64,000 nt of DNA from Phycisphaerae bacterium (GCA_014192545.1 BJHL01000003.1:124001-188000); one strand, 5' to 3'. Shown: positions 1-11,098, counted from the stretch's first letter. Numbers and translations: made by a program. The notes: generated from the sequence alone by a model not told the origin.

Positions 1-397
1 TGTAGAAGACGAGCAAGTCGCGGGCGCAGAAGACGCCTGTCATTGCAGCTTGCAGCACCAGCAGCCACGCGTAATACGTGCGAAGTCGCTGCGTGATAGC
101 CGTGTAACTGGCGATGACGCAGATGGGACCAAGCAGTGCTGTCAGCAGCACCAGCAGGAGCGCGATGCTGTCAACACCAACGCTGAGCGAGATGCCGAGT
201 TGCGGAATCCAATCCACCGTCTTGGCGAGTTGGAATGTCGCGGCTGATGCAGGATCAAACTGCATGGCGGCGTAGATCGCGCCGGCGAGCGACACGAACG
301 AGCCCACCGTGGCGATGGTCTTGGCTTGCGCCGCAGGCGAAATCACGACGAGCATCGCGAAGACCAGCGGAATGAGCATGAGGGCAAAGAGGATCAT
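1..397 (-). CDS. nuoM: NADH-quinone oxidoreductase subunit M (NuoM), N-terminal part, cut by window edge
   Basis: The frame opens with ATG at 397 (minus strand), preceded by an AAGAG-like ribosome site, and stays open to the window edge, giving about 132 residues. The N-terminus is a hydrophobic helix (MILFALMLIPLVFAMLVV). Further on, GVDSIALLLVLLTALLGPIC matches the conserved second and third helices of the antiporter-like subunits NuoL/M/N. NuoM is a proton-pumping membrane-arm subunit of complex I. It follows nuoL by 53 bases on the same strand, in the standard J-K-L-M order, which supports the M assignment over N. The C-terminal three quarters lie outside the window. Confidence 0.85.
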   Translation of the reverse strand, partial: MILFALMLIPLVFAMLVVISPAAQAKTIATVGSFVSLAGAIYAAMQFDPASAATFQLAKTVDWIPQLGISLSVGVDSIALLLVLLTALLGPICVIASYTAITQRLRTYYAWLLVLQAAMTGVFCARDLLVFY

Positions 398-450
398 GCG
401 TTTCTCTTGAGAGGACTTGCACGCCTGGCGTGCGTGATGTTCGTGAGGAA

Positions 451-2835
<2,385 letters not shown>

Positions 2836-2897
2836 CGGGGGTTTCTTGGAAGCTCGGGTGAGCGGGGTCAGTCAGAGAGTCGCGTAAGACGTTGCTC

Positions 2898-2918
2898 GCA
2901 CGGGCTGAAAGCCCGTGC
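2898..2918. repeat. REP-like GC-rich palindrome between nuoK and nuoL
   Basis: A perfect 9-base stem (GCACGGGCT / AGCCCGTGC) with a GAA loop sits in the 97-base gap between nuoK and nuoL. It is followed by CACCGGG and has no T-run, so it looks more like a REP-type element than a terminator. The adjoining GTGCCA is shared with the outer ends of the larger double palindrome at 41265-41366. Confidence 0.6.
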
Positions 2919-2932
2919 CACCGGGAAACAGG

Positions 2933-3292
2933 TCAGCCTTGCAGGTCCTTCCACTCTTCCGCACTCAGGCTTTCCTTGCGGCGGAAGAGAAGCACGACCA
3001 GTGCCAGAGCCATCGCCGCTTCGGCAGCTGCGACGGTGAGCACGAAGACCACAAAGCTCTGGCCCGAAAGGTCCAGGTGGTAGCGGCCAAAGGCGATCAT
3101 CGCGATGCCTGCGGCTTGGAACATGAGTTCCGTGCACAGGAACATGATGATGAGGTTGCGACGCGTGAGGAAACCCACCAGCCCGATGGTGAACATGGCG
3201 GTGGAGATCACGAGGTAGTGGGCCAGCGTAATTTGGCTCATTGCCTCGGGAAAATTCGCTTGCGCGAGGGTTGTTAGGGTGGTCACGTTCAT
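2933..3292 (-). CDS. nuoK: NADH-quinone oxidoreductase subunit K (NuoK)
   Basis: A small 119-residue complex I membrane-arm subunit with three hydrophobic helices. The family glutamates are visible in CTELMFQAAG and AAAEAAMALALVVLLFRR, which belong to the proton-translocating chain. The ATG at 3292 overlaps the nuoJ stop (ATGA), and GGAGG lies about 9 bases upstream inside nuoJ, which suggests translational coupling. Family members are usually about 100 residues, so an internal ATG at 3241 (MSQITLAHYL) is an alternative start. The C-terminal tail RRKESLSAEEWKDLQG is typical of NuoK. Confidence 0.95.
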   Translation of the reverse strand: MNVTTLTTLAQANFPEAMSQITLAHYLVISTAMFTIGLVGFLTRRNLIIMFLCTELMFQAAGIAMIAFGRYHLDLSGQSFVVFVLTVAAAEAAMALALVVLLFRRKESLSAEEWKDLQG

Positions 3293-4311
3293 GAGGCGGC
3301 ACCTCCGGTTGGGTTGCTGGTTGGGCTGCCTAGTTCCAGAGGCGACTGCACGCCGGGCTCGTTGCCTGGGTCAAGGTGAGCAAGCTGCGTGACGCGAGCG
3401 GCTTTGGCGTCTTCGTCAAGCTGCACTTGTTTGCGGCTGAGCACCACCGCGCCGAGCATGGCCATGAGCAGAATGACGCCTGCGATTTCGATGGTGCCCG
3501 GGTGCTCGCGAAGCAGGTTGAAACCGAGTGCTTCGGGGTTGGTCACGGCCATTTCTTCGGGCCAATCGGTTTGCGGAATCGTCAGCAGCGTGCCGTCGGC
3601 CTTCTTGATGATGATGACGTTAGCTGCTGCATCGAGCGATTCGAACTTGTCACCTTCTGCGATCTTGCCCGTGGTAAGCAGGGCACGCTCAACTTTGCGA
3701 GGCATGCTGGCGAGCAGTTCGTTTTGGTTTACCGGAGCCGGCGCGGGAAGCTGGCTGGTGCCGCGGAACATCATGGTGGTGAGTACGGCGATGAGCAGGA
3801 AACCAACGACGCTGGCGGCGATGGGCTCGCGGGCGGAGACATCGTAATCGGCGAGAACCTCGTCCTGACCTTCTTCGGGGGCCTGCGTTGCGAGCATGAT
3901 GACGAACAGATAGGTAATGAGAATCGCGCCGGCGTACACGATGACCAGTGCAAAGGCCATGAATTCGGCGGAAAGAATCAGAAACAGCCCGGCACTTGCT
4001 ATGACCGTCAGAATGAAGTACAAGGCTCCGTACACCGGCTTGGGGTGGGTAATGACCCGCAAAGCCCCGCCCAGAGCGATGAGCGAGAAGATATAAAAGT
4101 AGATATTGGGCAGGTTGCTGACGCCGCCTTCAGTGCTCGCGGCCTTGAGGCCCATGAAAAGCAGAATGAGGCCAAAGGCCAGGGCCCCCACCAACGCCCC
4201 AACGATCTGCGGCGTGGTGCCGCGACGCGGCATGGCGAGACCAACGCCCGCCGCGCCCAGAACCAAGAGGGCGTACAGCACGTACGGATTGATGAATTGT
4301 GCAATGCCCAT
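3289..4311 (-). CDS. nuoJ: NADH-quinone oxidoreductase subunit J (NuoJ), long form
   Basis: A complex I membrane-arm subunit. With the ATG at 4311 (MGIAQFINPY) the protein has 340 residues, about twice the usual 165-185. The NuoJ core is clear: helices at about 10-27, 33-55, 70-88, 93-116 and 118-140, including FVIMLATQAPEEGQ, followed by a helix at about 165-182. Residues about 185-272 form a hydrophilic loop (NVIIIKKADGTLLTIPQTDW), then the last helix IEIAGVILLMAMLGAVVLSRK (275-293) and an acidic tail. Longer upstream starts up to 4449 exist in frame, but that stretch is Pro/Arg/Ser-rich and unlike NuoJ. It overlaps nuoK by 4 bases. Confidence 0.9.
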   Translation of the reverse strand: MGIAQFINPYVLYALLVLGAAGVGLAMPRRGTTPQIVGALVGALAFGLILLFMGLKAASTEGGVSNLPNIYFYIFSLIALGGALRVITHPKPVYGALYFILTVIASAGLFLILSAEFMAFALVIVYAGAILITYLFVIMLATQAPEEGQDEVLADYDVSAREPIAASVVGFLLIAVLTTMMFRGTSQLPAPAPVNQNELLASMPRKVERALLTTGKIAEGDKFESLDAAANVIIIKKADGTLLTIPQTDWPEEMAVTNPEALGFNLLREHPGTIEIAGVILLMAMLGAVVLSRKQVQLDEDAKAARVTQLAHLDPGNEPGVQSPLELGSPTSNPTGGAAS

Positions 4312-4455
4312 GCGGTGGTGACCAATCCAAACAAGAGCCCTCGCACCGGACCCAAAAGGGCGACGCGGAGGCAAAGACACCGACCCGGACCCCAACGACG
4401 GGGCGACCGGACAGGCGACAGGATAGAGGGGGCTAGAGAGACGTTCCACCGACGA

Positions 4456-5481
4456 TCACGATTGACTCGCGTTCGGTTCATCACCCGCCAAGCTATTCAT
4501 AAGTTCGACGAACGCGTCGGGTGGCGTTATGCGCACGGATTGCCCGTCCACCACGATTTCGAACTTGTGCCAGACGTCATCTTTGACCCAATACACATAA
4601 GGGCTTATGGAGCCGGGACCATCGCGGTCGAGGCCCATGGTGATGCTGATGAAACTCTGCAGATGCCCGATGGCGTCGACACCGTGAATGGGTAGTGCAA
4701 CGATGAGCGAACTGGTGGGCATGCTGACAAAAGCACCAAACGTACCGAAAATCTGTGAGAACTGGTCGAGTGCTTTGGACCATGCCGCGACATGATCTGC
4801 GGTTTGAATCAGATGCAGTTCGAGTTCGTCTGGCAGAGATTCAACTGCATGCGTCGCAGGAGCAATGCGTCGCGCATTTGCTTCAGCAATTTGAAACCAC
4901 TGTTCCACGGTACCCGGCCAGTCTTTTGTGTTCTCGGTGAGCACGCTACAAAACGTCTCGCCCATGTCGAGAGCGAGATAGGTTACAAGTCCCTCAAAAT
5001 CTTGACGGCAGTGCCACTTGGGCGTTACGTCCCCATCAATAGGCTGGATGAGCCGCGTGACCAAACGCGACTCACACCAGTCGTAGCTCTTGAATTTTGG
5101 ATCGCTCTCGGCCTGATTGCGACCCGCGCGATCAAGCGTGTCGAAGTGTGCTGCGATCAACCCGGACCACTCCCACCGCTCACTTGCCGAGCACATTTGT
5201 GAGACCTTGGTGAGCCCAGACTGGTGGCCATTAGGCTTGCCATCATCGCCTATGCGATGGGCGATGCCCTCGTGTACGAAAGCCGCGATGTTGCGCTTGC
5301 GGAAATATGCATCGACGAGTCGTTCGAACTCATTGACGTCGTCAACGGTCTGGAAGTGTGCGGCCCACGCTGGGAGTGACTCATATGGCTTAGGAGGCGA
5401 AATCTGCATCGGAGCGCTTCGCTGCGACGGCGTCGACGAACGTTTGCCCAGTACACGCTTCAGAAGATCGAATAACCCCAT
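4456..5481 (-). CDS. hypothetical protein, 341 residues
   Basis: I do not recognise this protein. It starts MGLFDLLKRVLGKR at 5481, has an amphipathic basic N-terminus and a low-complexity linker (about 15-30), then a mixed alpha/beta soluble sequence with many Trp residues and no predicted membrane helix. The acidic region around 45-60 (DDVNEFERLVDAYFRKRN) and the C-terminal half (YVYWVKDDVWHKFEIVVDG) suggest an intracellular globular protein. It is co-directional with the nuo genes and ends 145 bases before the NuoJ start, so it could be transcribed into them, but nothing links it to complex I. No catalytic motif is evident. Confidence 0.65.
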   Translation of the reverse strand: MGLFDLLKRVLGKRSSTPSQRSAPMQISPPKPYESLPAWAAHFQTVDDVNEFERLVDAYFRKRNIAAFVHEGIAHRIGDDGKPNGHQSGLTKVSQMCSASERWEWSGLIAAHFDTLDRAGRNQAESDPKFKSYDWCESRLVTRLIQPIDGDVTPKWHCRQDFEGLVTYLALDMGETFCSVLTENTKDWPGTVEQWFQIAEANARRIAPATHAVESLPDELELHLIQTADHVAAWSKALDQFSQIFGTFGAFVSMPTSSLIVALPIHGVDAIGHLQSFISITMGLDRDGPGSISPYVYWVKDDVWHKFEIVVDGQSVRITPPDAFVELMNSLAGDEPNASQS

Positions 5482-5564
5482 GCGTCAGTCCTCGCGTAAT
5501 TCGGGATGGTAGATTCTCAGGACTCGCGCAACTTGTCACTCGCTCGACAAAACATTTTGGTTGG

Positions 5565-5828
5565 ATGCTGAACGTCACGGCAGACTGGGACAACGGCGAC
5601 ACCGGCGCGTATGGCTACTGGCACAGCGGCCGAGGTTCGTACGGCTTTTACGACGGCCATGGGGAGCTCATCAACTTCATGAAGACCGGCAATCCCGATT
5701 GCCGGTGGCATAACGGGCGCGACTTGTCGCAAGCCCCCAACTTTCCGTAGCCGCCTGAAGAGTTGAAGCAGCACGACCATCCAGATTGGGAGTTCCTCGC
5801 AGCGCCTGTGTACCTGCGCGGCAACTGA
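5565..5828 (+). pseudogene. remnant of a pseudopilin (H-X9-DG domain) gene with an internal stop
   Basis: The reading frame from 5565 encodes DWDNGDTGAYGYWHSGRG followed by SYGFYDGHGE. The His of YWHSG is followed after exactly nine residues by Asp-Gly, the H-X9-DG signature of planctomycete type II secretion-like pseudopilins. TAG at 5748-5750 interrupts the frame, but translation of the same frame beyond it stays protein-like for 25 more codons (PPEELKQHDHPDWEFLAAP) until TGA at 5826. No prepilin N-terminus (cleavage site plus hydrophobic helix) exists upstream before the divergent gene at 5481. I read this as the 3' end of a decayed gene. A strong terminator follows 27 bases later. Confidence 0.65.
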
Positions 5829-5854
5829 AATCCTGGTTTGACAGTTTTCCAGAG

Positions 5855-5895
5855 GACGGGCCGGCAAGCATCGCGCTTGCCGGTCTGTCGTTTTT
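5855..5895 (+). terminator. intrinsic terminator behind the pseudopilin remnant
   Basis: GACGGGCCGGCAAGC (5855-5869) pairs over 15 positions, with two G-U pairs, with GCTTGCCGGTCTGTC (5875-5889) around a 5-base loop. It is followed by GTTTTT. The orientation matches the pseudopilin remnant. No other gene lies in 5829-6054. Confidence 0.75.
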
Positions 5896-6054
5896 GTACT
5901 CCCTCGCGCGAGTACCCACGCGTAGAGGATTGATGAAGCGAGTGACGCGATTTGTGCGCTCAAGTTTGGTAAGTACTCGCGAATTATCGTTTCAACCATG
6001 CGACATCGCTTGCATGCTGGCCTGAAATGTGCTAGGTTGTACGCGGAGGGATTT

Positions 6055-7650
6055 ATGAATTTTCGCGTCATGACGATTGGTGTAATCGCCGCCTTGGTGA
6101 TGTTGACGGGGTGCGCGAGCAAGAAGCGACAACTGGAAGACGTTGCCAAAGACTGGTGCATGACCATTCGTGCCAGTCAAGTCATTCCGGTGTATCCGCT
6201 TACGCAGGACATCCAGCCGGGCGATGTGTTTTTGGTGCAGTTGCCGGTTGATAAGCAGCAGTTGCAGTACGAGAAGCGCGGCTTCTTGCCTCTTGACAAC
6301 CATGTGGCGAGGCTTGACCCGACGAACTACGGGGACTTTTACGCGAAGAGTTTTCTGGGCAAGCAAGGTGAACAGCAGTTGAAGTTGCCGATTGATTGGA
6401 TGCGCCCGGACAATGCGGGCGGCAAGGCGATCTCTGCTTGGAGCATGGCACCGGGTGCAGCGTTTCCGACGTATTCCTTCAGCGTGAATAACAGTGGCGG
6501 GCTGAACTTGGCAATTCCCATTAGCGGCGTGCCGGTTGGGTTGAGCGTGCTTGGGGCAGACGCGGCGAATGGTTCCGTCACGATTGACGATGCTCGCACG
6601 CTGGGGGTTGACATTATCTCGTTGGATTCTGCGCTGCGCGGCTGGGTGGATGCTGATTCGTCGCGGCGGAAGTTCTTGGCGAGCTTTGGACCGCGCGATG
6701 GGGGCATGCCTCGGAATTATCTTCGCGTGATTACTCGCGTGTATCTGACAGGCAAACTCGATGTTTCGCTGACGGATGCCGAAACGCGGGGTGGCGGCGC
6801 AGATGTTGGCATGCCGCGTCCGGTTGCGAACATGCTGGCCCAGACGCCAACCGGACCTGAAGACGTGCCGCAGAGTGCGCGAGCGAATTATGAATCGGTG
6901 CTTGCACAGCTCAACAAAATGTTGGCGCAGCCCACAACGCCGGCAGCGACTCCGGGACTTGTGCCTGGTGGAAGTGTGCGATTTACGGCGGCGAGTTCGC
7001 GATCAGTGTCGATGTCGGAGACTTTTGATCCGCCGCTGGTGATCGGTTATCTGGCGTTTGATGTGGCGATCTTTGGTGATGGTGAGTTGGGGTCGGCGAT
7101 TCCGACGCATGCGTTGCTCGAGAATGACATTGCAGCCAGTGAAAGTCGGCAGCTTGAACGGGCACAAGTCGGCAGCGATGGGTTGCTTGATGGTGATGTG
7201 TTTACAGATCTTGAGTCGGTCGTGAATAAAGATGCGAAGGCCAACGAGCTTGTTCGCGAACTGAATGCAATCGCGCAGGAGTCGGTGCCGGCGTCGTACG
7301 CGATCTATACACAGTCTCGCGACCATGCGGGCTTGGTGATGCAGCGTCGGATGATGACACGTCCAGCGATCGTCACGCATGCTGACTTGCAGACGTTTGT
7401 GCGCAATGCGGAGCGGAGTGCTGGCGAAGCGATGCGATTTCTCGCCGGTTCGGCGCAGTTGCAGGTGCTTGAGAACGGCGTGATTCGCGGAGCAGCATCG
7501 ACAGATGTGGATCAGCTTCGTGAAGATGTTACGAAACTGGAATCACGAGTTCGTGCGTTTCGAAATGACAACACGTACGAAGCAGTCGCTTTGGAAGCGC
7601 AGCGGCATTACAACCGTCTCTTGGCGCGCGGCGTTGTTACCAAGCAGTGA
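6055..7650 (+). CDS. putative lipoprotein of unknown function
   Basis: A 531-residue protein starting at ATG 6055 with GGAGGG 6-11 bases upstream. The first 20 residues form a lipoprotein signal (MNFRVMTIGVIAALVMLTGC) with lipobox LTGC, so Cys20 is probably lipidated and the protein is membrane-anchored. The mature part is soluble: an early segment (IQPGDVFLVQLP) with beta character, a long middle part, and a helical C-terminus (DVDQLREDVTKLESRVRAF, about 485-505) that could form a short coiled coil. I recognise no family. The next gene follows after 12 bases with a good ribosome site, so the two are probably co-transcribed. Confidence 0.8.
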   Translation: MNFRVMTIGVIAALVMLTGCASKKRQLEDVAKDWCMTIRASQVIPVYPLTQDIQPGDVFLVQLPVDKQQLQYEKRGFLPLDNHVARLDPTNYGDFYAKSFLGKQGEQQLKLPIDWMRPDNAGGKAISAWSMAPGAAFPTYSFSVNNSGGLNLAIPISGVPVGLSVLGADAANGSVTIDDARTLGVDIISLDSALRGWVDADSSRRKFLASFGPRDGGMPRNYLRVITRVYLTGKLDVSLTDAETRGGGADVGMPRPVANMLAQTPTGPEDVPQSARANYESVLAQLNKMLAQPTTPAATPGLVPGGSVRFTAASSRSVSMSETFDPPLVIGYLAFDVAIFGDGELGSAIPTHALLENDIAASESRQLERAQVGSDGLLDGDVFTDLESVVNKDAKANELVRELNAIAQESVPASYAIYTQSRDHAGLVMQRRMMTRPAIVTHADLQTFVRNAERSAGEAMRFLAGSAQLQVLENGVIRGAASTDVDQLREDVTKLESRVRAFRNDNTYEAVALEAQRHYNRLLARGVVTKQ

Positions 7651-7662
7651 GGAGTATTCACC

Positions 7663-7926
7663 ATGGCGATTGTTCCCGCAAACCCAGAATACGTTCCGGT
7701 GACGGGCGATAGCGGTACTGAAAAGAACCGGCGCGCGGCCCTTCGCGATGCGATCAAGAACAATGACTGGCCCATTTCGCAGAAGCTCGTTCGATTTGAG
7801 TATCGCAACGATGCGTGGTACGCGTTCCAAGAAGGCGCGGATGGCGCGCCAGTCAGACTTGAGCGAGTTGGCAGTCGCACCACGAAGAAGAAGGCCAAGG
7901 CCACGAAGAAAAAGCGGCCAGGCTGA
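7663..7926 (+). CDS. small basic hypothetical protein
   Basis: An 87-residue protein with GAGGAG upstream of ATG 7663, 12 bases after the lipoprotein stop. The body (about 20-65) contains ALRDAIKNNDWPISQKLVRF and EYRNDAWYAFQEG. The C-terminus is a lysine/arginine-rich tail (TTKKKAKATKKKRPG) that could bind nucleic acid or the membrane surface. The family is unknown. Position and spacing suggest an operon with the preceding lipoprotein. Confidence 0.7.
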   Translation: MAIVPANPEYVPVTGDSGTEKNRRAALRDAIKNNDWPISQKLVRFEYRNDAWYAFQEGADGAPVRLERVGSRTTKKKAKATKKKRPG

Positions 7927-7958
7927 CCTTTGCGGGCTCGATCCTATCATGCGGCATC

Positions 7959-8666
7959 GTGCAAGACGGTGCGTTGCCCAACTCGGTGAAGTCGACAGCG
8001 GAAACGACGTCGGTCGCTGCGCCCACTGATCATCGGCGGTGGATTCCCAACGCGCTCACGGTGGTGCGGCTAGTGATTGCGCTTGCGTTTTTTGCGTTGC
8101 TTGCGGTGTGGCGATATCCGACCAGTCAGCTTGTGACAAGTCCGGTGCATCCGGTGACGCCTTACTTGGTGGCGGCGTTGTTGTTCGGGCTTGCGGCGGT
8201 GACGGACGCGATTGATGGGCCGCTTGCTCGGCGGTGGAATGTGGTGAGCAAGTTTGGGCGGGTGATGGATCCGTTTGCGGATAAGGTGCTGGTGCTTGGC
8301 GCGTTCATCATGCTTGCGGGGCCGAATTTTTCGTTTGATGTTGATGGGCCCAAGGCGCTGCAGGTCTCTGGGATTGCGCCGTGGATGGTGGTGGTGATGC
8401 TGGGGCGCGAGTTGCTCGTGACGAGCATTCGTGCGATGCTCGAAGGCGAAGGCAAAGATTTTTCGGCGAGTACGAGCGGTAAGGCGAAGATGATTGTGCA
8501 GGCGTGCGCGATTCCCGCGATTCTGATTTTGCTGGGCATTACTGATGTCGTCGCGGGGACGTGGGGGCGTGTCGCTATTGATGTGATTGCTTGGGCCACG
8601 GTTTTTGTCACGGTGATCAGCGGGTTGCCTTACGTGACGCGCGGAATGAAGATGCTGGGGAAGTGA
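7959..8666 (+). CDS. pgsA: CDP-diacylglycerol--glycerol-3-phosphate 3-phosphatidyltransferase (PgsA-like)
   Basis: An integral membrane CDP-alcohol phosphatidyltransferase of 235 residues. The family signature DGx2ARx8Gx3Dx3D is complete in DGPLARRWNVVSKFGRVMDP followed by FAD (about 86-108) and binds metal and CDP-diacylglycerol. The N-terminal motif IPNALTVVRLVIALAFF is typical of PgsA rather than phosphatidylserine synthase. It would make phosphatidylglycerol phosphate in the inner membrane. Several hydrophobic helices follow (for example MVVVMLGRELLVTSIRAMLE). The start is taken as GTG 7959; no strong ribosome site is visible, so a downstream start is possible. Confidence 0.9.
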   Translation: MQDGALPNSVKSTAETTSVAAPTDHRRWIPNALTVVRLVIALAFFALLAVWRYPTSQLVTSPVHPVTPYLVAALLFGLAAVTDAIDGPLARRWNVVSKFGRVMDPFADKVLVLGAFIMLAGPNFSFDVDGPKALQVSGIAPWMVVVMLGRELLVTSIRAMLEGEGKDFSASTSGKAKMIVQACAIPAILILLGITDVVAGTWGRVAIDVIAWATVFVTVISGLPYVTRGMKMLGK

Positions 8667-8863
8667 AGCGCATTGGGCACGCGGCATGCGTGATTCGTCA
8701 TTCGTACTGGCGCAGGACGTGTGGCCAGTGTGCCAACGGCCACGCTTGCGAAGAATCACGAATGCGGAATGCCAGCCTTTTCTCGCACGCCGAGTCCCGA
8801 ATGCCGACGCCTGTTGTCATTGGACGCGACTGGTCGCTGGAGCGATGTGTAGGAGGCGAAGGG

Positions 8864-8882
8864 CTCGGCACGGAGTGCCGAG
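8864..8882. repeat. palindrome between convergent pgsA and flhA
   Basis: CTCGGCAC / GTGCCGAG is a perfect 8-base stem with a GGA loop in the 224-base gap between two convergent genes. There is no T-run on either strand, so a REP-like element or a factor-dependent stop is likelier than an intrinsic terminator. The rest of 8667-8890 shows no gene. Confidence 0.5.
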
Positions 8883-8890
8883 GTACCCAG

Positions 8891-11098
8891 TTACGCGGCG
8901 GCGGTTTGTTTGCCCAGCAACTCTGGCGGTGTCATCACGAGCGCGGTGCTTTCGACGTCGATGCCTTGCGTGACTTCGTTGTAACCCAGCACGGCGACGT
9001 TGGGGACGTGCGGCTCGAGCAGTTGCTTCACGACGGCTCGCACGGGCGGGCTTGCGATGACGACAGGTGGCAAGCCGCGTGAGGTGACGGTTTGCAAGCC
9101 GATGGAGACTTGATTTGCGATCATCTGTGCAACTCTGCTGGGCATGTTGACGGCGGTGCCGGCAGGGCCGCGATCGATGAAGGAATTGATGAGGTCTTCG
9201 AGCGCGGGATCGAGCGTGACGCAGACGAGTTTGCGCACGCCGGTTTCGTCGGGGCTGCTGAATTGTTGACAGATTGTGCGGCGGAGGGCATTGCGGACGT
9301 ATTCGGTCAACACTTCAAGGTCTTTGGTTTTGGGCCCCCACTCGCCGAGGGTTTCGAGGATGGTTTCGAGATCGCGGACGGGCACGCGCTCTCGCAGCAG
9401 GTTCTGGAGAATCTTCTGAAGTTCGACGGGCTTGACGATCGTCGGTACCGTTTCTTCGATGATCTTGGGACTCTTTTGTTTGAGTTGCTCGAGCAGGTTG
9501 TTGACTTCGTCGCGCGTGAGCAATTCGTCGGCGTGCTTACGCACGATCTCGGTGAGGTGTGTGCCCAGCACGCTGGTTGCGTCAACGACGGTGTAGTTGA
9601 GCATCTCGGCACGTGCGCGGGTTTGCTGATCGATCCACCATGCATCGAGGCCGAACGCAGGTTCTTTGGTACGCTCACCTTCGATCTTGCCGCTTGCGAG
9701 ACCGGCGTCCATCGCGAGCAATTTGCCTGGTCGGACGAATCCGGAAGCAACGGCGTTACCGCGGATTTTGACGCGGTACTCGGTGCCGGGCAGTTGCATG
9801 TTGTCGCGAATGCGGACGGGCGGCATGACGAGACCGAGTTCGACGGCGAGTTGTCGACGTACGCTGGTAATGCGGTCGAGCAGATCGCCACCTTGACCTG
9901 CATCGACAAGCGAGACGAGGGCGTAGCCGACTTCGAGTTCCATCGTGTCGACCTTGAGCAGGCTCTCGATGGGCGGTGGCTCGGGTTTGATGCTGGCGGC
10001 AGACTTGGTGGCTGCATCTTTTTTGGCTGTTATTTGCTGTTTTTCACCTCGACCCATCGACCACGCCATCAGGCCCAGCGCGCCGCCTATCAGCACGAGT
10101 GGAATGGTGGGCAGGGGCGTGAGCGTGAGCAGACCAAGGAAGCCAGCGGTGATGATGAGGCCTTTGGGCTGACTTGTAACTTGGTCCGCGAGTTCGTTGC
10201 CAAGTTGTTGTTTGCTGCCACTGCGTGTGACGATGAGCGCGCTGGCGATGGCGATGACGAAGCTGGGGATTTGAGAGGAGAGGCCGTCACCGATGGTGAG
10301 CTTGGTGAAGACTTCGGCGGTTTTGCCTGCGTCCCAACCGCGAATGAGGATGCCGACCGCGAAGCCGCCGATGATGTTGATGACGGTGATGATGAGGCCG
10401 GCGATGGCATCGCCTCGCACGAATTTGCTTGCACCGTCCATGGCACCGTAGAAGTCGGTTTCTTGAGCGAGTTTTTCGCGACGGCGGCGGGCTTCGGTTT
10501 CGTCGATGTGGCCGGCGTTGAGATCGCTATCGATGGCCATTTGCTTGCCGGGCATGGCGTCCAAGGTGAAGCGTGCTGCGACTTCACTGATGCGTGTGGC
10601 ACCTTTGGTGATGACCAGGAACTGCACGATGACCATGATGAGGAAAATGACGATGCCGACGAAGAGCGAGTTGCCTGCGACAAAGTTGCCGAAGGCCATG
10701 ATGACATGACCAGCGACGGCGGCGGCTTCTTCGGGGGTTTGTGCATCAGCAGTGAGAATGAGGCGCGTGCTGGCGACGTTGAGGACGAGACGGAAGAGCG
10801 TGGTTGCGAGCAACAGCGATGGAAATACGCTGAATTCCATCGGGTCTTTCATGTAAATGGTGGTGAGCAACACCACGACGCTGATGGCGATGTTGAGGCA
10901 GATGAGCACGTCCATGACCATTGATGGCATGGGCACAAGCAGCACTGCCATCATGACGATGAAGGCGATGGGGACGATGTAGCCGCGATACTCGCTGAGG
11001 ACGCGCATCCACATAGGGATGTTGGTGTTGACGACAGCGGCAGGCTCAGCGGCGACTGGCGCGGGGCGAGGCGGGGATTTCTTTGGAGCGGGGGGCAT
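8891..11098 (-). CDS. flhA: flagellar biosynthesis protein FlhA
   Basis: A type III export gate protein of 735 residues from ATG 11098; a GTG at 11113 is also in frame. After a proline/alanine-rich N-terminus come about eight membrane helices up to about residue 345. The FHIPEP-type conserved segments are visible: GVARLVLNVASTRLIL-like text (TTLFRLVLNVASTRLIL), LFVGIVIFLIMVIVQFLVITKGATRISEVAARFTLDA and PGKQMAIDSDLNAG. The cytosolic domain follows (about 385-735), ending in a Gly/Thr-rich tail. It docks substrates and chaperones and forms the nonameric ring of the gate. It is the last gene of the long minus-strand cluster. Confidence 0.97.
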   Translation of the reverse strand: MPPAPKKSPPRPAPVAAEPAAVVNTNIPMWMRVLSEYRGYIVPIAFIVMMAVLLVPMPSMVMDVLICLNIAISVVVLLTTIYMKDPMEFSVFPSLLLATTLFRLVLNVASTRLILTADAQTPEEAAAVAGHVIMAFGNFVAGNSLFVGIVIFLIMVIVQFLVITKGATRISEVAARFTLDAMPGKQMAIDSDLNAGHIDETEARRRREKLAQETDFYGAMDGASKFVRGDAIAGLIITVINIIGGFAVGILIRGWDAGKTAEVFTKLTIGDGLSSQIPSFVIAIASALIVTRSGSKQQLGNELADQVTSQPKGLIITAGFLGLLTLTPLPTIPLVLIGGALGLMAWSMGRGEKQQITAKKDAATKSAASIKPEPPPIESLLKVDTMELEVGYALVSLVDAGQGGDLLDRITSVRRQLAVELGLVMPPVRIRDNMQLPGTEYRVKIRGNAVASGFVRPGKLLAMDAGLASGKIEGERTKEPAFGLDAWWIDQQTRARAEMLNYTVVDATSVLGTHLTEIVRKHADELLTRDEVNNLLEQLKQKSPKIIEETVPTIVKPVELQKILQNLLRERVPVRDLETILETLGEWGPKTKDLEVLTEYVRNALRRTICQQFSSPDETGVRKLVCVTLDPALEDLINSFIDRGPAGTAVNMPSRVAQMIANQVSIGLQTVTSRGLPPVVIASPPVRAVVKQLLEPHVPNVAVLGYNEVTQGIDVESTALVMTPPELLGKQTAAA

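Noticed and set aside
3376..4695. 439-residue frame on the plus strand
   Set aside because: Antisense of nuoJ and its neighbour; His/Arg/Gly composition typical of shadow frames.
6010..6038. TTGCAT-17-TAGGTT promoter before the lipoprotein
   Set aside because: The predicted start falls inside the ribosome site at 6044-6049, and matches are only 3/6 at both boxes.
5517..6167. 216-residue frame on the minus strand between the hypothetical protein and the lipoprotein
   Set aside because: Overlaps the pseudopilin remnant, terminator and lipoprotein start on the other strand; no ribosome site or similarity.
9092..10924. 610-residue frame on the plus strand across flhA
   Set aside because: Antisense shadow of the well-recognised flhA; acidic Asp/Glu-rich low-quality composition, no motif.
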